A stretch of 37,674 nucleotides of DNA from Bacteroidota bacterium (GTDB taxonomy: Bacteria > Bacteroidota > Bacteroidia > Chitinophagales > Chitinophagaceae). Positions 1 through 9,196 of the stretch are shown here, piece by piece (the first letter of the stretch is position 1; each line of letters begins with the position of its first letter). Where the stretch lies: positions 1 to 37,674 of the forward strand of contig JAFDXG010000202.1 of the NCBI GenBank assembly GCA_018268105.1, written 5' to 3'. The notes under the pieces were generated by a model. The model searched no databases. It was given only the letters and a program-made list of their open reading frames with translations, and had not been told where the DNA came from. The position numbers and the translations under genes were made by a program.

Positions 1-51
1 CCCGCTTCCGGAAACTACATCCCGCCCATCGGATATGCCACCTCAGGCTGA
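1..51 (+). CDS. Possible C-terminal tail of an upstream gene (partial)
   Basis: Frame 1 from the window edge reads 16 codons (PASGNYIPPIGYATSG) and ends at a TGA at 49-51. The other two forward frames read less protein-like sequence. The fragment is too short to identify a family, and nothing proves that this frame is used. It would be the 3' end of a gene entering from the left. Confidence 0.25.
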   Translation, partial: PASGNYIPPIGYATSG

Positions 52-285
52 ACCATTATCGTAATTATTTCAGTTTTAAGATTCAGTATTTCCAATTCCT
101 GAAATTACAGCGCGGAAAGCTTATTATCCGGAAATTCTTGGAAATCTTCCCAAACACCTAAATAATATCCCGGCTGTTATAGCTGTTGACCTATAATAGA
201 TGATCTCTGCCGGTGACTAAATAGGATTAATATTAAATAAATAAGGGGAACAATTGTTGATAAAGACACACGGAGGTTTCGTATC
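52..285. other. Non-coding leader region
   Basis: About 230 AT-rich bases with no convincing ORF on either strand. It presumably carries the promoter of the oxidoreductase gene that follows. A weak Bacteroidota-like -7 element (TATCTTG, 282-288) lies about 28 bases before the ATG at 316, and TTG triplets at 254-259 are at a slightly long distance for a -33 element. A GGAGG at 272-276 sits 9 bases before a possible TTG start at 286. Confidence 0.3.
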
Positions 286-315
286 TTGTCAGATTTAAAC
301 CTATATAAGTTTCGC

Positions 316-3300
316 ATGCAGCGTAAATGGTTAATCGCATTAACAGCTCTATTGGTAGGAAGCATACTTTACTTGTCCTCATGCCATCACAATAAGGACA
401 CCCTCCACCTTACAAAGGATATGCACATCATTCTGATCGGGAATAATCTTGGCTCCCGGATGATGAATTTCGGGCATTTTGAGACAGAGCTGTATTTGCG
501 GTATCCCGATAGCAATCTTTACATACGTAATATGTGCGATGGGGGCAATACACCGGGATTTCGCCCTCACTCTGCAAGACCTGATCCCTGGGCATTCCCC
601 GGTGCGGAAAAATTTCAAACAGAGCTGGCAACAAGCCCCGGCAGCGAGGGATTCAATGAAACACCCGATCAATGGATCACCCGTCATAAAGCAGATATTA
701 TCATTGCGTTCTTTGGGTATAATGAATCTTTCCTGGGAGAAGAGGGACTGAAAAACTATAAGGCAGAGCTGGATGCCTTTATCAAACATACCTTACAGCA
801 AAAATATAATGGTCATTCAGCGCCACAGCTTGCCATTGTATCGCCTATTGCATTTGAAGACCTCTCTGCAAAAGCGGATCTGCCCGATGGCAAAAAAGAG
901 AATGAAAATCTTTCTTTGTACACAGAAGCTATGAGGGAAGTTGCCGCAAACAATAAAGTACATTTTATTGATGTTTTTGGGCCAACAAAAAAATGGTTTG
1001 AAGAAGCTGGTTCAACGCTTACCATTGATGGTTCACAGCTTACAGAAGCAGGATATGAAAAGCTGGCTCCCCTGCTGGCTGACGGAATTTTTGGAAAGAA
1101 AAAAACAGAAGCAGATGCTTATCGTTCCCTTGTTCATGCAGCCGTGCAGGAAAAGAACTGGATGTGGCATAAAGATTTTAAAATTCCCAATGGCGTGCAT
1201 GTATATGGCCGGCGTTACAATCCATTTGGCCCGGATAATTATCCCGCTGAGCTTGCCAAGATCAGGGAAATGACACAACTACGTGATACAGCCATCTGGC
1301 AGGCGACAAAAGGGCAAAAAATGAATCTGGAGGCGGCCGATGCAAAAACATCAACATTGCCGGAAGTAAAAACGAATTACGAACCAAGCAGGAAAAACGG
1401 AAGTCTCCGCTATCTTTCGGGAGAAGAAGCCATCAGCCGATTTACTCTGGCGCCAGGGTATAAGATCAGTTTATTCGCTTCTGAAAAAGAGTTTCCTGAC
1501 CTGGCTAAACCTGTTCAGATCTCTTTCGATAATAAAGGACGGCTATGGGTAGCCGTTATGCCCACTTATCCTCACTGGAGACCTGGTGACCCCAGACCAA
1601 ATGACAAGATCATTATACTGGAAGATACAGACGGAGACGGTAAGGCTGATAAACAAACCACCTTTGCAGACCACCTGCATCTGCCACTGGGATTTGAATT
1701 ATCCCATGAAGGAGTATATGTGTCACAGGGAACCAATTTTGTATTGTTGAAAGACACGAACGGGGATGATAAAGCAGATATGCAGGAAATTTTACTGAGT
1801 GGTTTCGACGATCATGACACCCACCACAATCATCACGCTTTTACTACCGATGCGTCGGGTGCTATTTATATGGGTCAGGGAGTGTTCTTATTAAACGATA
1901 TTGAAACTTCGTATGGGCCTGTACGTGGTACCAACGGCGGCTTTTTCCGGTATAATCCCGCCCGTCATAAATTGGACCGTATTGCACAATTATCTATTCC
2001 TAACCCCTGGGGAATTGCTTTTGATCAATGGGGGCAGGTATTTTACGAAGAAACATCGGGACCTGACGTTAGCTGGATGATGCCCGGAACCGTGATGCCG
2101 AGATATGGGGAATTCACACCCAAGTCTCGCAGCCTAATTGAAGAAGCACATAAAGTGAGACCCACATCAGGGTTGGAATTTGTTTCCAGCCGTCATTTCC
2201 CGGATGATGTGCAGGGCGATATGCTGATAAATAATACGATTGGTTTCCTGGGCACCAAACAGCATCGTATAACCGATAGCGGAACGGGGTATATGGGCAG
2301 GCACCGTCAGGACCTGGTACAGTCTTCTGATCCTAATTTTCGCCCGGTAGATCTTGAGTTTGCGCCGGATGGTTCGCTGTATATTGCCGACTGGCACAAT
2401 ATACTGATAGGGCACATGCAACATAATGCAAGGGATCCCCTTCGGGATCATTTGCATGGGCGCATTTACCGTATTACTTATCCGTCACGCCCATTGGTCA
2501 CTCCCGCTAAAATTGATGGTGCACCCATCGAGCAATTGCTGGATAATTTAAAACTACCGGAATACCGTACGCGCTATCGCACTCATCGCGAGCTGCGTGG
2601 GCATACTTCGGCAGAAGTACTTCCAAAGCTGGGAAAATGGGTGGCTGCATTAGACAAATCTGCTCCACAATATGAAACATTAATGCTGGAAGCCTTGTGG
2701 GTAAGTTGGGGACAGGATAATGTGGATCAAAATCTGCTACGTAAACTATTAAAGGCTAAAGACTACCGGATACGGGCAGCCGCAGTTGAAGTGTTGCGGT
2801 TTAACGATCATCAGGTAGCAGATCAATATAATCTGTTGCTGGAAGCAGCGCGTGATATTCATGGACGAGTACGACTGGAAGCCATCGTTGCAGCGTCCTG
2901 GTTACCTTCAGATCAAGGATTGGCAATAGAAAAAGAAGCTGCTACAAAACCTCTTGATGACTGGATGACAGGCGCATGGGAAACGGCTGTCGCCCACCTG
3001 GAAGGACACAATGTTGCTAAGAAAAACACTCCCGGAAATGAAGCAATACCTGCAGGCATAAATAAAGAGGTTTTTCTTGCGGGGAAAGCTATTTATGCAC
3101 GGGAAGGGTACTGTATTACCTGTCACCAGCAGGACGGGAAAGGGCTTGAAGCATCGGGTTTCCCGCCTTTGTCGGAAAGTGAATGGGTTACCGGAAATGA
3201 AGAACGACTGATCAAAATGGTGCTGAATGGTATGATGGGTCCGATTGAAGTGAACGGAAAAAAATATACCGGACAAGTACCAATGACACCTTTCAATGGA

Positions 3301-3465
3301 TTGCTGAATGATAATGAAGTGGCAGCCGTGCTTACTTATGTGCGAAATAGTTTTGGGAATAAAGCTGCTGCTGTAACCCCTGAGAAAGTAAAAGCTGTAA
3401 GGGAAGCTATAAAAGATAAAGATGGCTTCTATACTTCTGAAGAATTATTGCAACAGCATCAGTGA
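316..3465 (+). CDS. Lipoprotein fusing SGNH-hydrolase-like domain, propeller dehydrogenase and cytochrome c
   Basis: Large exported haem protein of about 1049 residues. The ATG at 316 gives a clean lipoprotein signal peptide (MQRKWLIALTALL...) with lipobox LSSC. A TTG at 286 with GGAGG upstream would add ten residues. Order of parts: SGNH/GDSL-like region at about residues 36-265; linker; beta-propeller of the membrane-bound dehydrogenase / PVC-type haem-binding family at about 375-725, containing DTDGDGKAD-type and DHDTHHNHH segments; helical HEAT-like segment at about 740-880; C-terminal cytochrome c with CITCH (C933, C936, H937) and likely axial Met990 in MTPF. The family is common in Planctomycetes and Bacteroidota and is thought to oxidise sugars or polyols in the periplasm; the substrate is unknown. 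ThuA and epimerase genes downstream support a carbohydrate role. The classical GDSL serine is not obvious, so esterase activity is uncertain. Confidence 0.85.
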   Translation: MQRKWLIALTALLVGSILYLSSCHHNKDTLHLTKDMHIILIGNNLGSRMMNFGHFETELYLRYPDSNLYIRNMCDGGNTPGFRPHSARPDPWAFPGAEKFQTELATSPGSEGFNETPDQWITRHKADIIIAFFGYNESFLGEEGLKNYKAELDAFIKHTLQQKYNGHSAPQLAIVSPIAFEDLSAKADLPDGKKENENLSLYTEAMREVAANNKVHFIDVFGPTKKWFEEAGSTLTIDGSQLTEAGYEKLAPLLADGIFGKKKTEADAYRSLVHAAVQEKNWMWHKDFKIPNGVHVYGRRYNPFGPDNYPAELAKIREMTQLRDTAIWQATKGQKMNLEAADAKTSTLPEVKTNYEPSRKNGSLRYLSGEEAISRFTLAPGYKISLFASEKEFPDLAKPVQISFDNKGRLWVAVMPTYPHWRPGDPRPNDKIIILEDTDGDGKADKQTTFADHLHLPLGFELSHEGVYVSQGTNFVLLKDTNGDDKADMQEILLSGFDDHDTHHNHHAFTTDASGAIYMGQGVFLLNDIETSYGPVRGTNGGFFRYNPARHKLDRIAQLSIPNPWGIAFDQWGQVFYEETSGPDVSWMMPGTVMPRYGEFTPKSRSLIEEAHKVRPTSGLEFVSSRHFPDDVQGDMLINNTIGFLGTKQHRITDSGTGYMGRHRQDLVQSSDPNFRPVDLEFAPDGSLYIADWHNILIGHMQHNARDPLRDHLHGRIYRITYPSRPLVTPAKIDGAPIEQLLDNLKLPEYRTRYRTHRELRGHTSAEVLPKLGKWVAALDKSAPQYETLMLEALWVSWGQDNVDQNLLRKLLKAKDYRIRAAAVEVLRFNDHQVADQYNLLLEAARDIHGRVRLEAIVAASWLPSDQGLAIEKEAATKPLDDWMTGAWETAVAHLEGHNVAKKNTPGNEAIPAGINKEVFLAGKAIYAREGYCITCHQQDGKGLEASGFPPLSESEWVTGNEERLIKMVLNGMMGPIEVNGKKYTGQVPMTPFNGLLNDNEVAAVLTYVRNSFGNKAAAVTPEKVKAVREAIKDKDGFYTSEELLQQHQ

Positions 3466-3484
3466 TAAGGAGTGCGCAGAATGG

Positions 3485-3660
3485 TTTCACGCAAAGCCCG
3501 CAGAGGAGCAAAGGATGCAAAGAAAATATCGTGGCGATCACTGCACCATTGTTATCGCTGCGGGCCTTTGTATTTCACGCAAAACTCGCAAAGTAGGAAT
3601 GGGCGCAAAGGAATTATCGTTGCGATCTCTGCATCGTTGTTATCGCTGCGTGCAATTTTA
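3485..3660. repeat. Diverged tandem repeat, 2 x 88 bp, CGCAAAG type
   Basis: Two adjacent 88-base units (3485-3572 and 3573-3660) align without gaps, with about 70 of 88 positions identical by hand. Each unit starts TTTCACGCAA, contains further GCAAAG copies, and ends in TTATCGCTGCG. Repeats built of CGCAAAG words are common between genes in Bacteroidota. The short ORFs reading through the units (for example 3472-3714) look like repeat translation rather than genes. The repeat lies just after the cytochrome gene stop and before the promoter region of the ThuA gene. Confidence 0.75.
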
Positions 3661-3677
3661 TTTTTAAGAAATAAGTT

Positions 3678-3685
3678 TATCTTTA
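3678..3685 (+). promoter_or_regulatory. Candidate -7 promoter element for ThuA gene
   Basis: TATCTTTA matches the Bacteroidota sigma-A -7 consensus TAnnTTTG at seven of eight positions and lies 25 bases before the ATG at 3711. No clear TTG -33 element was found at the right distance, so this is tentative. Confidence 0.3.
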
Positions 3686-3710
3686 TAAATAACCCTTATT
3701 GCAAAGTACA

Positions 3711-4604
3711 ATGAAGCTGATTAAAATAACACGATTGCTTTTGCTGGTTTTTTTTGCATCATTCATTGGATATGGATGTGCAGATACAAAAAAATCAGGC
3801 AGCCACGACAACTATAAGCCGTTAGTAGTTTTTATAACCGGCGATCATGAATACAGCGGCGAAGAGACCTTGCCTTTTATTGCTGCAGAGCTCGAAAAAA
3901 ATTATGGTTTCCGCACCAAAGTGCTGAAAGCTTACCCCAATCAAAATGCAGAAGAAAATATTCCCGGACTTGATGCTTTAAAAGAGGCTGATCTTGCCGT
4001 GTTTTTCCTACGCTGGCGCAGGCTGCCGGCAGACCAGATGAAGTATATTGAAGACTATCTGAAATCAGCCAGGCCGGTAGTCGGCTTCCGTACCACGACG
4101 CATTCTTTTAATTATCCCAAAGGACATCCCCTGGAAAAATGGAATGCATTTGCAGAGATGGTTTTTAATGCACCTCCAGGCTGGGGTGGGAAAAGTAATC
4201 ACACACATTTCGGACATACTTCTTCTACGGATGTAAGGATCATTCCGGGGCAGGCCAAAAATCCTATCCTCACCGGAGTTGCAGACAGTTTTCATGTACG
4301 TTCATGGCTGTATAAAGTATTACCTGACTATCCTTCAGGAAATTCAGTCTCATTATTAATGGGGCATTCGGTCAATTCCGAAAATCCCGATGCCTTTGAT
4401 AACCCGGTTGCCTGGACAGGTACCAACTCTTTTGGCGCCCGCTTTTTTATGACTACCATGGGGCATCCGGAAGATTTTAGGATTGAACCCTTTCAACGCA
4501 TGGTCTTTAATGGAATACTTTGGGCAGCCGGGAAGCCTGTGCCGGCAAAATGGCCCGGCAAAATAAATATTGAGGTGCCTTACAGGGGTATGGTTACAAA
4601 TTAG
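3711..4604 (+). CDS. ThuA domain-containing lipoprotein
   Basis: Predicted 297-residue lipoprotein. The ATG at 3711 gives signal peptide MKLIKITRLLLLVFFASF followed by lipobox GYGC; a TTG at 3699 would add only four residues. The mature part is a single ThuA (trehalose utilisation-like, class I glutamine amidotransferase-like) fold. It has the opening strand VVFITGDHEYSGEETLP, the ADLAVFFLRWRRLPADQ segment, and ARPVVGFRTTTHSF. ThuA proteins often occur beside sugar dehydrogenases and isomerases, and a role in keto-sugar or disaccharide catabolism is inferred from that, but the reaction is not established. It lies 16 bases before the epimerase gene and probably shares its transcript. Confidence 0.85.
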   Translation: MKLIKITRLLLLVFFASFIGYGCADTKKSGSHDNYKPLVVFITGDHEYSGEETLPFIAAELEKNYGFRTKVLKAYPNQNAEENIPGLDALKEADLAVFFLRWRRLPADQMKYIEDYLKSARPVVGFRTTTHSFNYPKGHPLEKWNAFAEMVFNAPPGWGGKSNHTHFGHTSSTDVRIIPGQAKNPILTGVADSFHVRSWLYKVLPDYPSGNSVSLLMGHSVNSENPDAFDNPVAWTGTNSFGARFFMTTMGHPEDFRIEPFQRMVFNGILWAAGKPVPAKWPGKINIEVPYRGMVTN

Positions 4605-4620
4605 TTTTCAATAATTAGAT

Positions 4621-5457
4621 ATGAATAAAATAGGATTTAATACACTGGTATGGTCGGCAGAAGTATCGGATAAATTATTTCCAATACTTGACAAATTAAA
4701 AGAAATTGGATATGATGGGGTGGAAAGCTTTATCGGTTCACCTGATGAAAAAGCCTATCAGCAATTTGGAGATTATGCCGCAGCATTAGGGCTCGAAACA
4801 ACTGCTGTTTTTGTACTGGGTAAAGATGAAAATCCAGTCAGTCCTTCAGTAGTAGTCAGAGCTAAAAGTCTTGATCGTATCAAATGGGTAATTGACAGGG
4901 CGTATGCTATGCGGGCAAAGATTATTGCCGGTCCTTTTCATTCCGCTCATAGTATATTTTCCAGAGAGGCGCCCCAGGAAAATGAATATGCTTGGAGCGC
5001 TGAAATTTTACATGCCGCCGGTGATTATGCGGCAAGAGCAGGTATAACACTTACGCTGGAAGCGGTGAATCGTTTTGAATGCTATCTCTGCAATACCATG
5101 GCTCAGTTAACAAAACTGGTGAAGTTAACAGACCATCCTAATGTAAAGGCTATGTATGATACCCATCATGCCAATATTGAAGAAAAAAATATCGAAGAAG
5201 CGATTATGGCAATATCCCCATTTCTTGCGCATTTCCATATCAGTGAAAATGATCGCGGTACTCCAGGTGACGGACATGTGCAATGGAAAGAAACATTTGC
5301 TACTCTGAAAGCAATTGATTACAAAGGTTGGCTTACCATTGAAGCCTTCTCAAGGAATGATCCGGATTTTGCCAACGCTATTGGTGTGTGGCGTGAATAT
5401 TCTCCACCATGGGATATAGCTATCAAAGGGCTTTCATTTATAAAACAACAACTTTGA
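4621..5457 (+). CDS. Ketose 3-epimerase family TIM-barrel enzyme
   Basis: Cytoplasmic protein of 278 residues in the sugar phosphate isomerase/epimerase superfamily. Four likely metal ligands are Glu147 (LEAVNRFE), Asp180 (YDTHH), His206 (HFHISEN) and Glu241 (TIEAF). Their spacing (33, 26, 35) equals that of the D-tagatose 3-epimerase metal site recalled from Pseudomonas cichorii (152, 185, 211, 246). Glu153 and Arg212 fall at the corresponding substrate-contact positions (158 and 217). This supports a C3 epimerase acting on free ketoses, such as D-tagatose/D-fructose/D-psicose or L-ribulose type substrates, using Mn2+ or Co2+. The exact sugar cannot be read from sequence. It is the last gene of a probable three-gene sugar cluster. 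Confidence 0.85.
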   Translation: MNKIGFNTLVWSAEVSDKLFPILDKLKEIGYDGVESFIGSPDEKAYQQFGDYAAALGLETTAVFVLGKDENPVSPSVVVRAKSLDRIKWVIDRAYAMRAKIIAGPFHSAHSIFSREAPQENEYAWSAEILHAAGDYAARAGITLTLEAVNRFECYLCNTMAQLTKLVKLTDHPNVKAMYDTHHANIEEKNIEEAIMAISPFLAHFHISENDRGTPGDGHVQWKETFATLKAIDYKGWLTIEAFSRNDPDFANAIGVWREYSPPWDIAIKGLSFIKQQL

Positions 5458-5475
5458 TATATGAGAAATTGATAG

Positions 5476-5524
5476 CACGGGGTCTCTTGGTTACCTGCAA
5501 TACCTTTGAATGAAGACCCCGGTG
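5476..5524. terminator. Inverted repeat between convergent genes, possible terminator
   Basis: GGGGTCT (5479-5485) pairs with AGACCCC (5514-5520), and CAC/GGTG flanks extend the stem with one bulge. The loop is long (28 bases) and no T-run follows, so intrinsic termination is uncertain. The position between the convergent epimerase and ZU5-like genes fits a two-way terminator. Confidence 0.35.
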
Positions 5525-5534
5525 CGACAATGAA

Positions 5535-6824
5535 CTACGGAATAAATAACCTTGCGCTGAACTTTCCCTGTGCGGTAGCTTCTGGTTTGAATTTATCGCC
5601 GACGCCTACATTGCTGATGTTAAAAGCCCCCTCTGCTTTTCCGCTACCTAGCTTTGTAATATTTACTATTCCTTCGCTAGCCTGAGGAGGCATATTAGCC
5701 CCGGGTATATACATACTGTTGTAACCTTCATTAATACCAGTTAAAAAGTGAAAGCGTGTCCCGGTAGCTTCAAGATCAAATGCATGACTTCCCAGGTCTC
5801 CGTTCCAGGTGAGTAAAAAATGTCCTCCACCTTCATCTTCCGGATTGGATAATATGTATTGTGCCCCCATTTTAACAACAGGCGAAGCAGGAAACCGCAA
5901 CGGAACACCTCCGTTAATACTCAGTTCTATCCACCCATCTCCCATAATAGTAATACTGCTTAGCAATAAGAATGTTCCGGGTAAAGGAGCGTTCAATTCA
6001 AGAGTAACTAATGCAGAAGTAGTTCCATTTACTGATGCAGGCGACTGGTATTTTACGGATTGTTTTGATATCTCAGTAACACTTCCTACACCAGTTAATT
6101 TCCATGATTTTATAAACCGGTCAGGTAATGGAGCGGGTATGCCTACAGGATATCCAGGCTCATTATAGGGCCCATCTGGATCGTTAACCAGTGGAACCAA
6201 AAGATTATCCCAGCCAACCTCCGTAAATATCAAAGCGTTTATAGTTTGCTTAGCGCCTGCTTCTATATCAGCTTTGTAGGGAGATAGGGAAATACGGTTC
6301 ATCAAAGACCAGTCGCTAAAATGCGAAGTGTTAAAACTTACCGTTTTATTATTGGCATCAAAACTATCAGCGCCCGTAAATCTCCAAATGCCACCATCCA
6401 TTTGGTAAGCAAGCCCCAATGTTTGCAATAAGCCAACACTATCGGTATGAGGAGCCCATGACCATGTGATGGTAACAGGTTTGGAGAATATTTTTCCATG
6501 AGGTGTAAGCCTGAATGCATTACCAATACCTGCTATATTGGTATTTGTGATCGGCTCGATAGTTATTGTTGTATTAGTATTGAGTGCACCTGCCGGGACA
6601 ACAATATGCATACTTCCATCGGCAGATTGTAAAGTTCCTCCTGAAGCGCCTATTACTTTTGTAACCGCCATACCGGTTGATATGCCTTTTGGACGCTCCA
6701 GTGGAGTTATTACAAGCTGTGAATCATCCCCCTGATATTTTTCTTTATTACAGGATACGATTAATGCAGGCAGCAAGAACGCGACAAGCATACTCATGTT
6801 TATTTTCTCTTTAAAATAATTCAT
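5535..6824 (-). CDS. ZU5-like domain lipoprotein
   Basis: Predicted 429-residue lipoprotein with lipobox VSC (Cys25); starts at Met1, Met10 or Met12 are all possible. Residues about 55-180 resemble the ZU5/ZU5-like fold found in Bacteroidota surface proteins: ASGGTLQSADGSMHIVVPAG, then TITIEPITNT, RLTPHGKIFSKPVTITW and the ending NTSHFSDWSLM. The rest is beta-rich with no recognised catalytic motif. It probably acts at the cell surface, but function is unknown. The gene follows the next lipoprotein gene by 40 bases, suggesting one transcript downstream of the two-component system. Confidence 0.75.
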   Translation of the reverse strand: MNYFKEKINMSMLVAFLLPALIVSCNKEKYQGDDSQLVITPLERPKGISTGMAVTKVIGASGGTLQSADGSMHIVVPAGALNTNTTITIEPITNTNIAGIGNAFRLTPHGKIFSKPVTITWSWAPHTDSVGLLQTLGLAYQMDGGIWRFTGADSFDANNKTVSFNTSHFSDWSLMNRISLSPYKADIEAGAKQTINALIFTEVGWDNLLVPLVNDPDGPYNEPGYPVGIPAPLPDRFIKSWKLTGVGSVTEISKQSVKYQSPASVNGTTSALVTLELNAPLPGTFLLLSSITIMGDGWIELSINGGVPLRFPASPVVKMGAQYILSNPEDEGGGHFLLTWNGDLGSHAFDLEATGTRFHFLTGINEGYNSMYIPGANMPPQASEGIVNITKLGSGKAEGAFNISNVGVGDKFKPEATAQGKFSARLFIP

Positions 6825-6864
6825 TTGTCATGTTTTAATGGTAGAAAGGAAAAGTAATACAGCT

Positions 6865-8412
6865 TTAATACACAAATACTTTGCGAATGCTGTAGGTGTC
6901 GGCTTTGGTATTATATGAGCGATACTTTGTTGTTACTTCTTTCGGATATCCGCCTTCACCGTACACGTAACTGATAGCATATGCTTCATGTTCAGGATAA
7001 CCGCCGTACCAGGTTTTCCACTGAACTCCAAGATTGTGTTTTGTATATTGGGTAAGTTCCATATCAGGAATGGCGAGGTGGGCATAAGGGTTTATGCCGG
7101 AGTCATAGTTGTATATGCCTTCTTCCCTGCTTCCGTTACTGTTTGCCCTCACATCAGTCAAAACACGTCCTCCATACATGGTTTTACTGAAATAAGAGGC
7201 TGGACGCCCGTCACTGTAATTGTATTGTATGTCTATCCGGTAATCCTGGCTAATACCCACCCTGGTATCAAGGAGTGTATAATTTACGGCGGCGTTAATA
7301 TTTACCGTGTTTCCTGCTTCAGCTATAGCAATAATTTTTCTATTGGTATTGCCATATTGAACGGTTGTTGTTTTAAACAATGCATTGTTTTCATCGTAGC
7401 TTCTGATAGTTGTTATTTTGCCATACATATATTCATACAGGTCCTTCTGTACTATATAGTTAGACATATCTGCACGTTTAGCCATCACCTGCTTTTGAAT
7501 GACTGAACCATCCGGCTGATAACTATAATCGGTTTTGGTTAATGCTGTACTTGTATTGCCCACAATTTTAAACTCGAATACAGTTTTCAGTTTTTGTGCA
7601 GCCACCTCGCCTCCGATATCATATACTGCGTTCTCCTGTATTTCATTTTTATGCAGGATGATTTCGTCATAAGAACCCCATTTGGATACTGAGAGCTGGT
7701 ATCTTTGTGCTTTTGCAGAAAGATAAACACCCTGTGTACCTGCGGCGAGATAGTGAATATTATAGGTCATTTCATTTTTTGTGTCCCAGCTTTTCACGAT
7801 CAGTTGAACAGGAATGCTATCATATATAATATCACCAACTTTAATAATGGGCCGGATATAGATAAGCTTATCCATTTCCGTTTCCGGATTACGATTGCCG
7901 AAACTACCTGCGGGGTATCCGAAGCTTTCAGGCGTATCTGTTCTGTTTACTGGAATAACTTCTGCAGGAATGGCTTTTTCTGTTTTATCATCTAATGTAA
8001 AAGCAATATTCAACGGCTTAGTAACTGATGACGCTTTAACGGAGCCCGAAACCGGAGTTGCAAATTTTACTAAATCAGCACTGTTTATAATTATGAGTTT
8101 TTTGATTTTATAATTCCCTTTTGCAAGCGTGAGTGTGCCGGTGCGGTATTGCTGATTAAAAACTACAGGTATTGAAATATTTATATCTCTTACAGATGTT
8201 TGTGTATTTTCAATAGTTAATACAGCAATAAGACTATCTGTCCCCACCAGGCTATTATCCAGGTGTTCAAAAACGATTTTAAAATCTCTCCGGGTACTTG
8301 TGTCTGCCGGCAGAGGGTCAACTGGTTCTGGTATATTAACAGGAACTTTTTCGCAGGATGTAAATAAAACAGCTAAACAAATAAGCATGTTGAAGAAAAA
8401 ATACTTTTTCAT
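6865..8412 (-). CDS. Hypothetical lipoprotein
   Basis: Predicted 515-residue lipoprotein: MKKYFFFNMLICLAVLF followed by lipobox TSC. The N-terminal third contains beta-strand-rich sequence suggesting an immunoglobulin-like or carboxypeptidase-regulatory-like fold. The C-terminal part, with YSYQPDGSVIQKQ and EGIYNYDSG-type strands, recalls RHS/YD-like or DUF4595-like beta repeats of Bacteroidota. No enzyme motif is visible and I do not recognise the family. It lies between the response regulator gene and the ZU5 lipoprotein gene. Confidence 0.65.
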   Translation of the reverse strand: MKKYFFFNMLICLAVLFTSCEKVPVNIPEPVDPLPADTSTRRDFKIVFEHLDNSLVGTDSLIAVLTIENTQTSVRDINISIPVVFNQQYRTGTLTLAKGNYKIKKLIIINSADLVKFATPVSGSVKASSVTKPLNIAFTLDDKTEKAIPAEVIPVNRTDTPESFGYPAGSFGNRNPETEMDKLIYIRPIIKVGDIIYDSIPVQLIVKSWDTKNEMTYNIHYLAAGTQGVYLSAKAQRYQLSVSKWGSYDEIILHKNEIQENAVYDIGGEVAAQKLKTVFEFKIVGNTSTALTKTDYSYQPDGSVIQKQVMAKRADMSNYIVQKDLYEYMYGKITTIRSYDENNALFKTTTVQYGNTNRKIIAIAEAGNTVNINAAVNYTLLDTRVGISQDYRIDIQYNYSDGRPASYFSKTMYGGRVLTDVRANSNGSREEGIYNYDSGINPYAHLAIPDMELTQYTKHNLGVQWKTWYGGYPEHEAYAISYVYGEGGYPKEVTTKYRSYNTKADTYSIRKVFVY

Positions 8413-8458
8413 GATTGTATTATTATTGTAATTATAGTTTACACATAGCTATGCCATT

Positions 8459-8472
8459 ACAGCATTTGCTGT
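8459..8472. repeat. Short perfect inverted repeat upstream of lipoprotein operon
   Basis: ACAGCA-TT-TGCTGT is a 6+2+6 palindrome in the 84-base gap between the response regulator stop and the 515-residue lipoprotein start. The position fits an operator for the downstream lipoproteins, perhaps for the NarL-type regulator. The palindrome is short and could be chance. Confidence 0.3.
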
Positions 8473-8496
8473 TTGAAAAATCATAATCAAAACCGA

Positions 8497-9138
8497 TTAT
8501 AGGATGCGATCTTTTAGTGCTTTGGCCACAGCAGCACTTTTTGAGTTTACCTGAAGTTTTTCATATATGCTTCGTATGTGAGTTCTTACCGTGTCAATGG
8601 ATATTTTTAAATCAGCCGCTACCATTTTGTAGCTGTTGCCCTCTACCAGTAATTTAAGTACTTCTTTTTCTTTTTCAGACAATCTATAGTTTTGATTTCC
8701 TGGCGACATACTGGCGAACATTTGTAATACCTGTGTTGCTATGGAAGAGTTCATCGGTGCTCCGCCATTAAACACATCTTTTATTGCACTTATAATTTCA
8801 CCTGCAGTACTTTTTTTCAGGATGTATCCATTAGCTCCAAACCGGATTGCATCATAAATATGCTTATTGTTATCAAAAACCGTAAGCATAATAATCTTTA
8901 CTTTATCATTTTTTTGACGGATTATACGTACACCATCTATGCCCGTAGTGCCTGGCATATCAATATCCATCAGGATTACCTGTGGTTTCAATAATTCAAT
9001 ATCCGTTTCAGCGGTTTCGCAATTGTTAAACTTCCCCACAACTTCAAATCCTTCTGTCTGATCCAACAAAAGTGAAATAACATCCCTGAATTGGTCTGAA
9101 TCATCGTACAGTAATATTCTTATTGGGCTTTTGTCCAT
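8497..9138 (-). CDS. NarL/FixJ-family response regulator
   Basis: Cytoplasmic transcription factor. The start at 9138 (MDKSPIRILLYDDS) places the receiver at the usual distance; an upstream ATG at 9189 would add 17 residues and leave 7 bases to the kinase stop. Receiver features are visible: the acidic pair DD in LLYDDS, phosphoacceptor Asp in LMDIDMPG, switch Thr in MLTVFD, and Lys in ILKKS. The C-terminal LuxR-type HTH contains RLSEKEKEVLKLLVEG and SIDTVRTHIRSIYEKLQV. Its partner is almost certainly the propeller sensor kinase encoded directly upstream. The two lipoprotein genes downstream are candidate targets. Confidence 0.92.
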   Translation of the reverse strand: MDKSPIRILLYDDSDQFRDVISLLLDQTEGFEVVGKFNNCETAETDIELLKPQVILMDIDMPGTTGIDGVRIIRQKNDKVKIIMLTVFDNNKHIYDAIRFGANGYILKKSTAGEIISAIKDVFNGGAPMNSSIATQVLQMFASMSPGNQNYRLSEKEKEVLKLLVEGNSYKMVAADLKISIDTVRTHIRSIYEKLQVNSKSAAVAKALKDRIL

Positions 9139-9196
9139 TTTGTTGTGTATTGATAGTGCAAATATCTCTTCTTTAATAGAATGGTACAACGCATAT

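Noticed and set aside
286..315. TTG start with GGAGG Shine-Dalgarno for the cytochrome fusion
   Set aside because: Possible, but Bacteroidota rarely rely on Shine-Dalgarno sequences and the ATG at 316 gives a cleaner lipoprotein signal peptide.
3422..3714. Two short forward ORFs through the 88-bp repeat
   Set aside because: Their Arg/Ser-rich translation comes from the GCAAAG repeat units and has no signal or domain; the repeat explains them.
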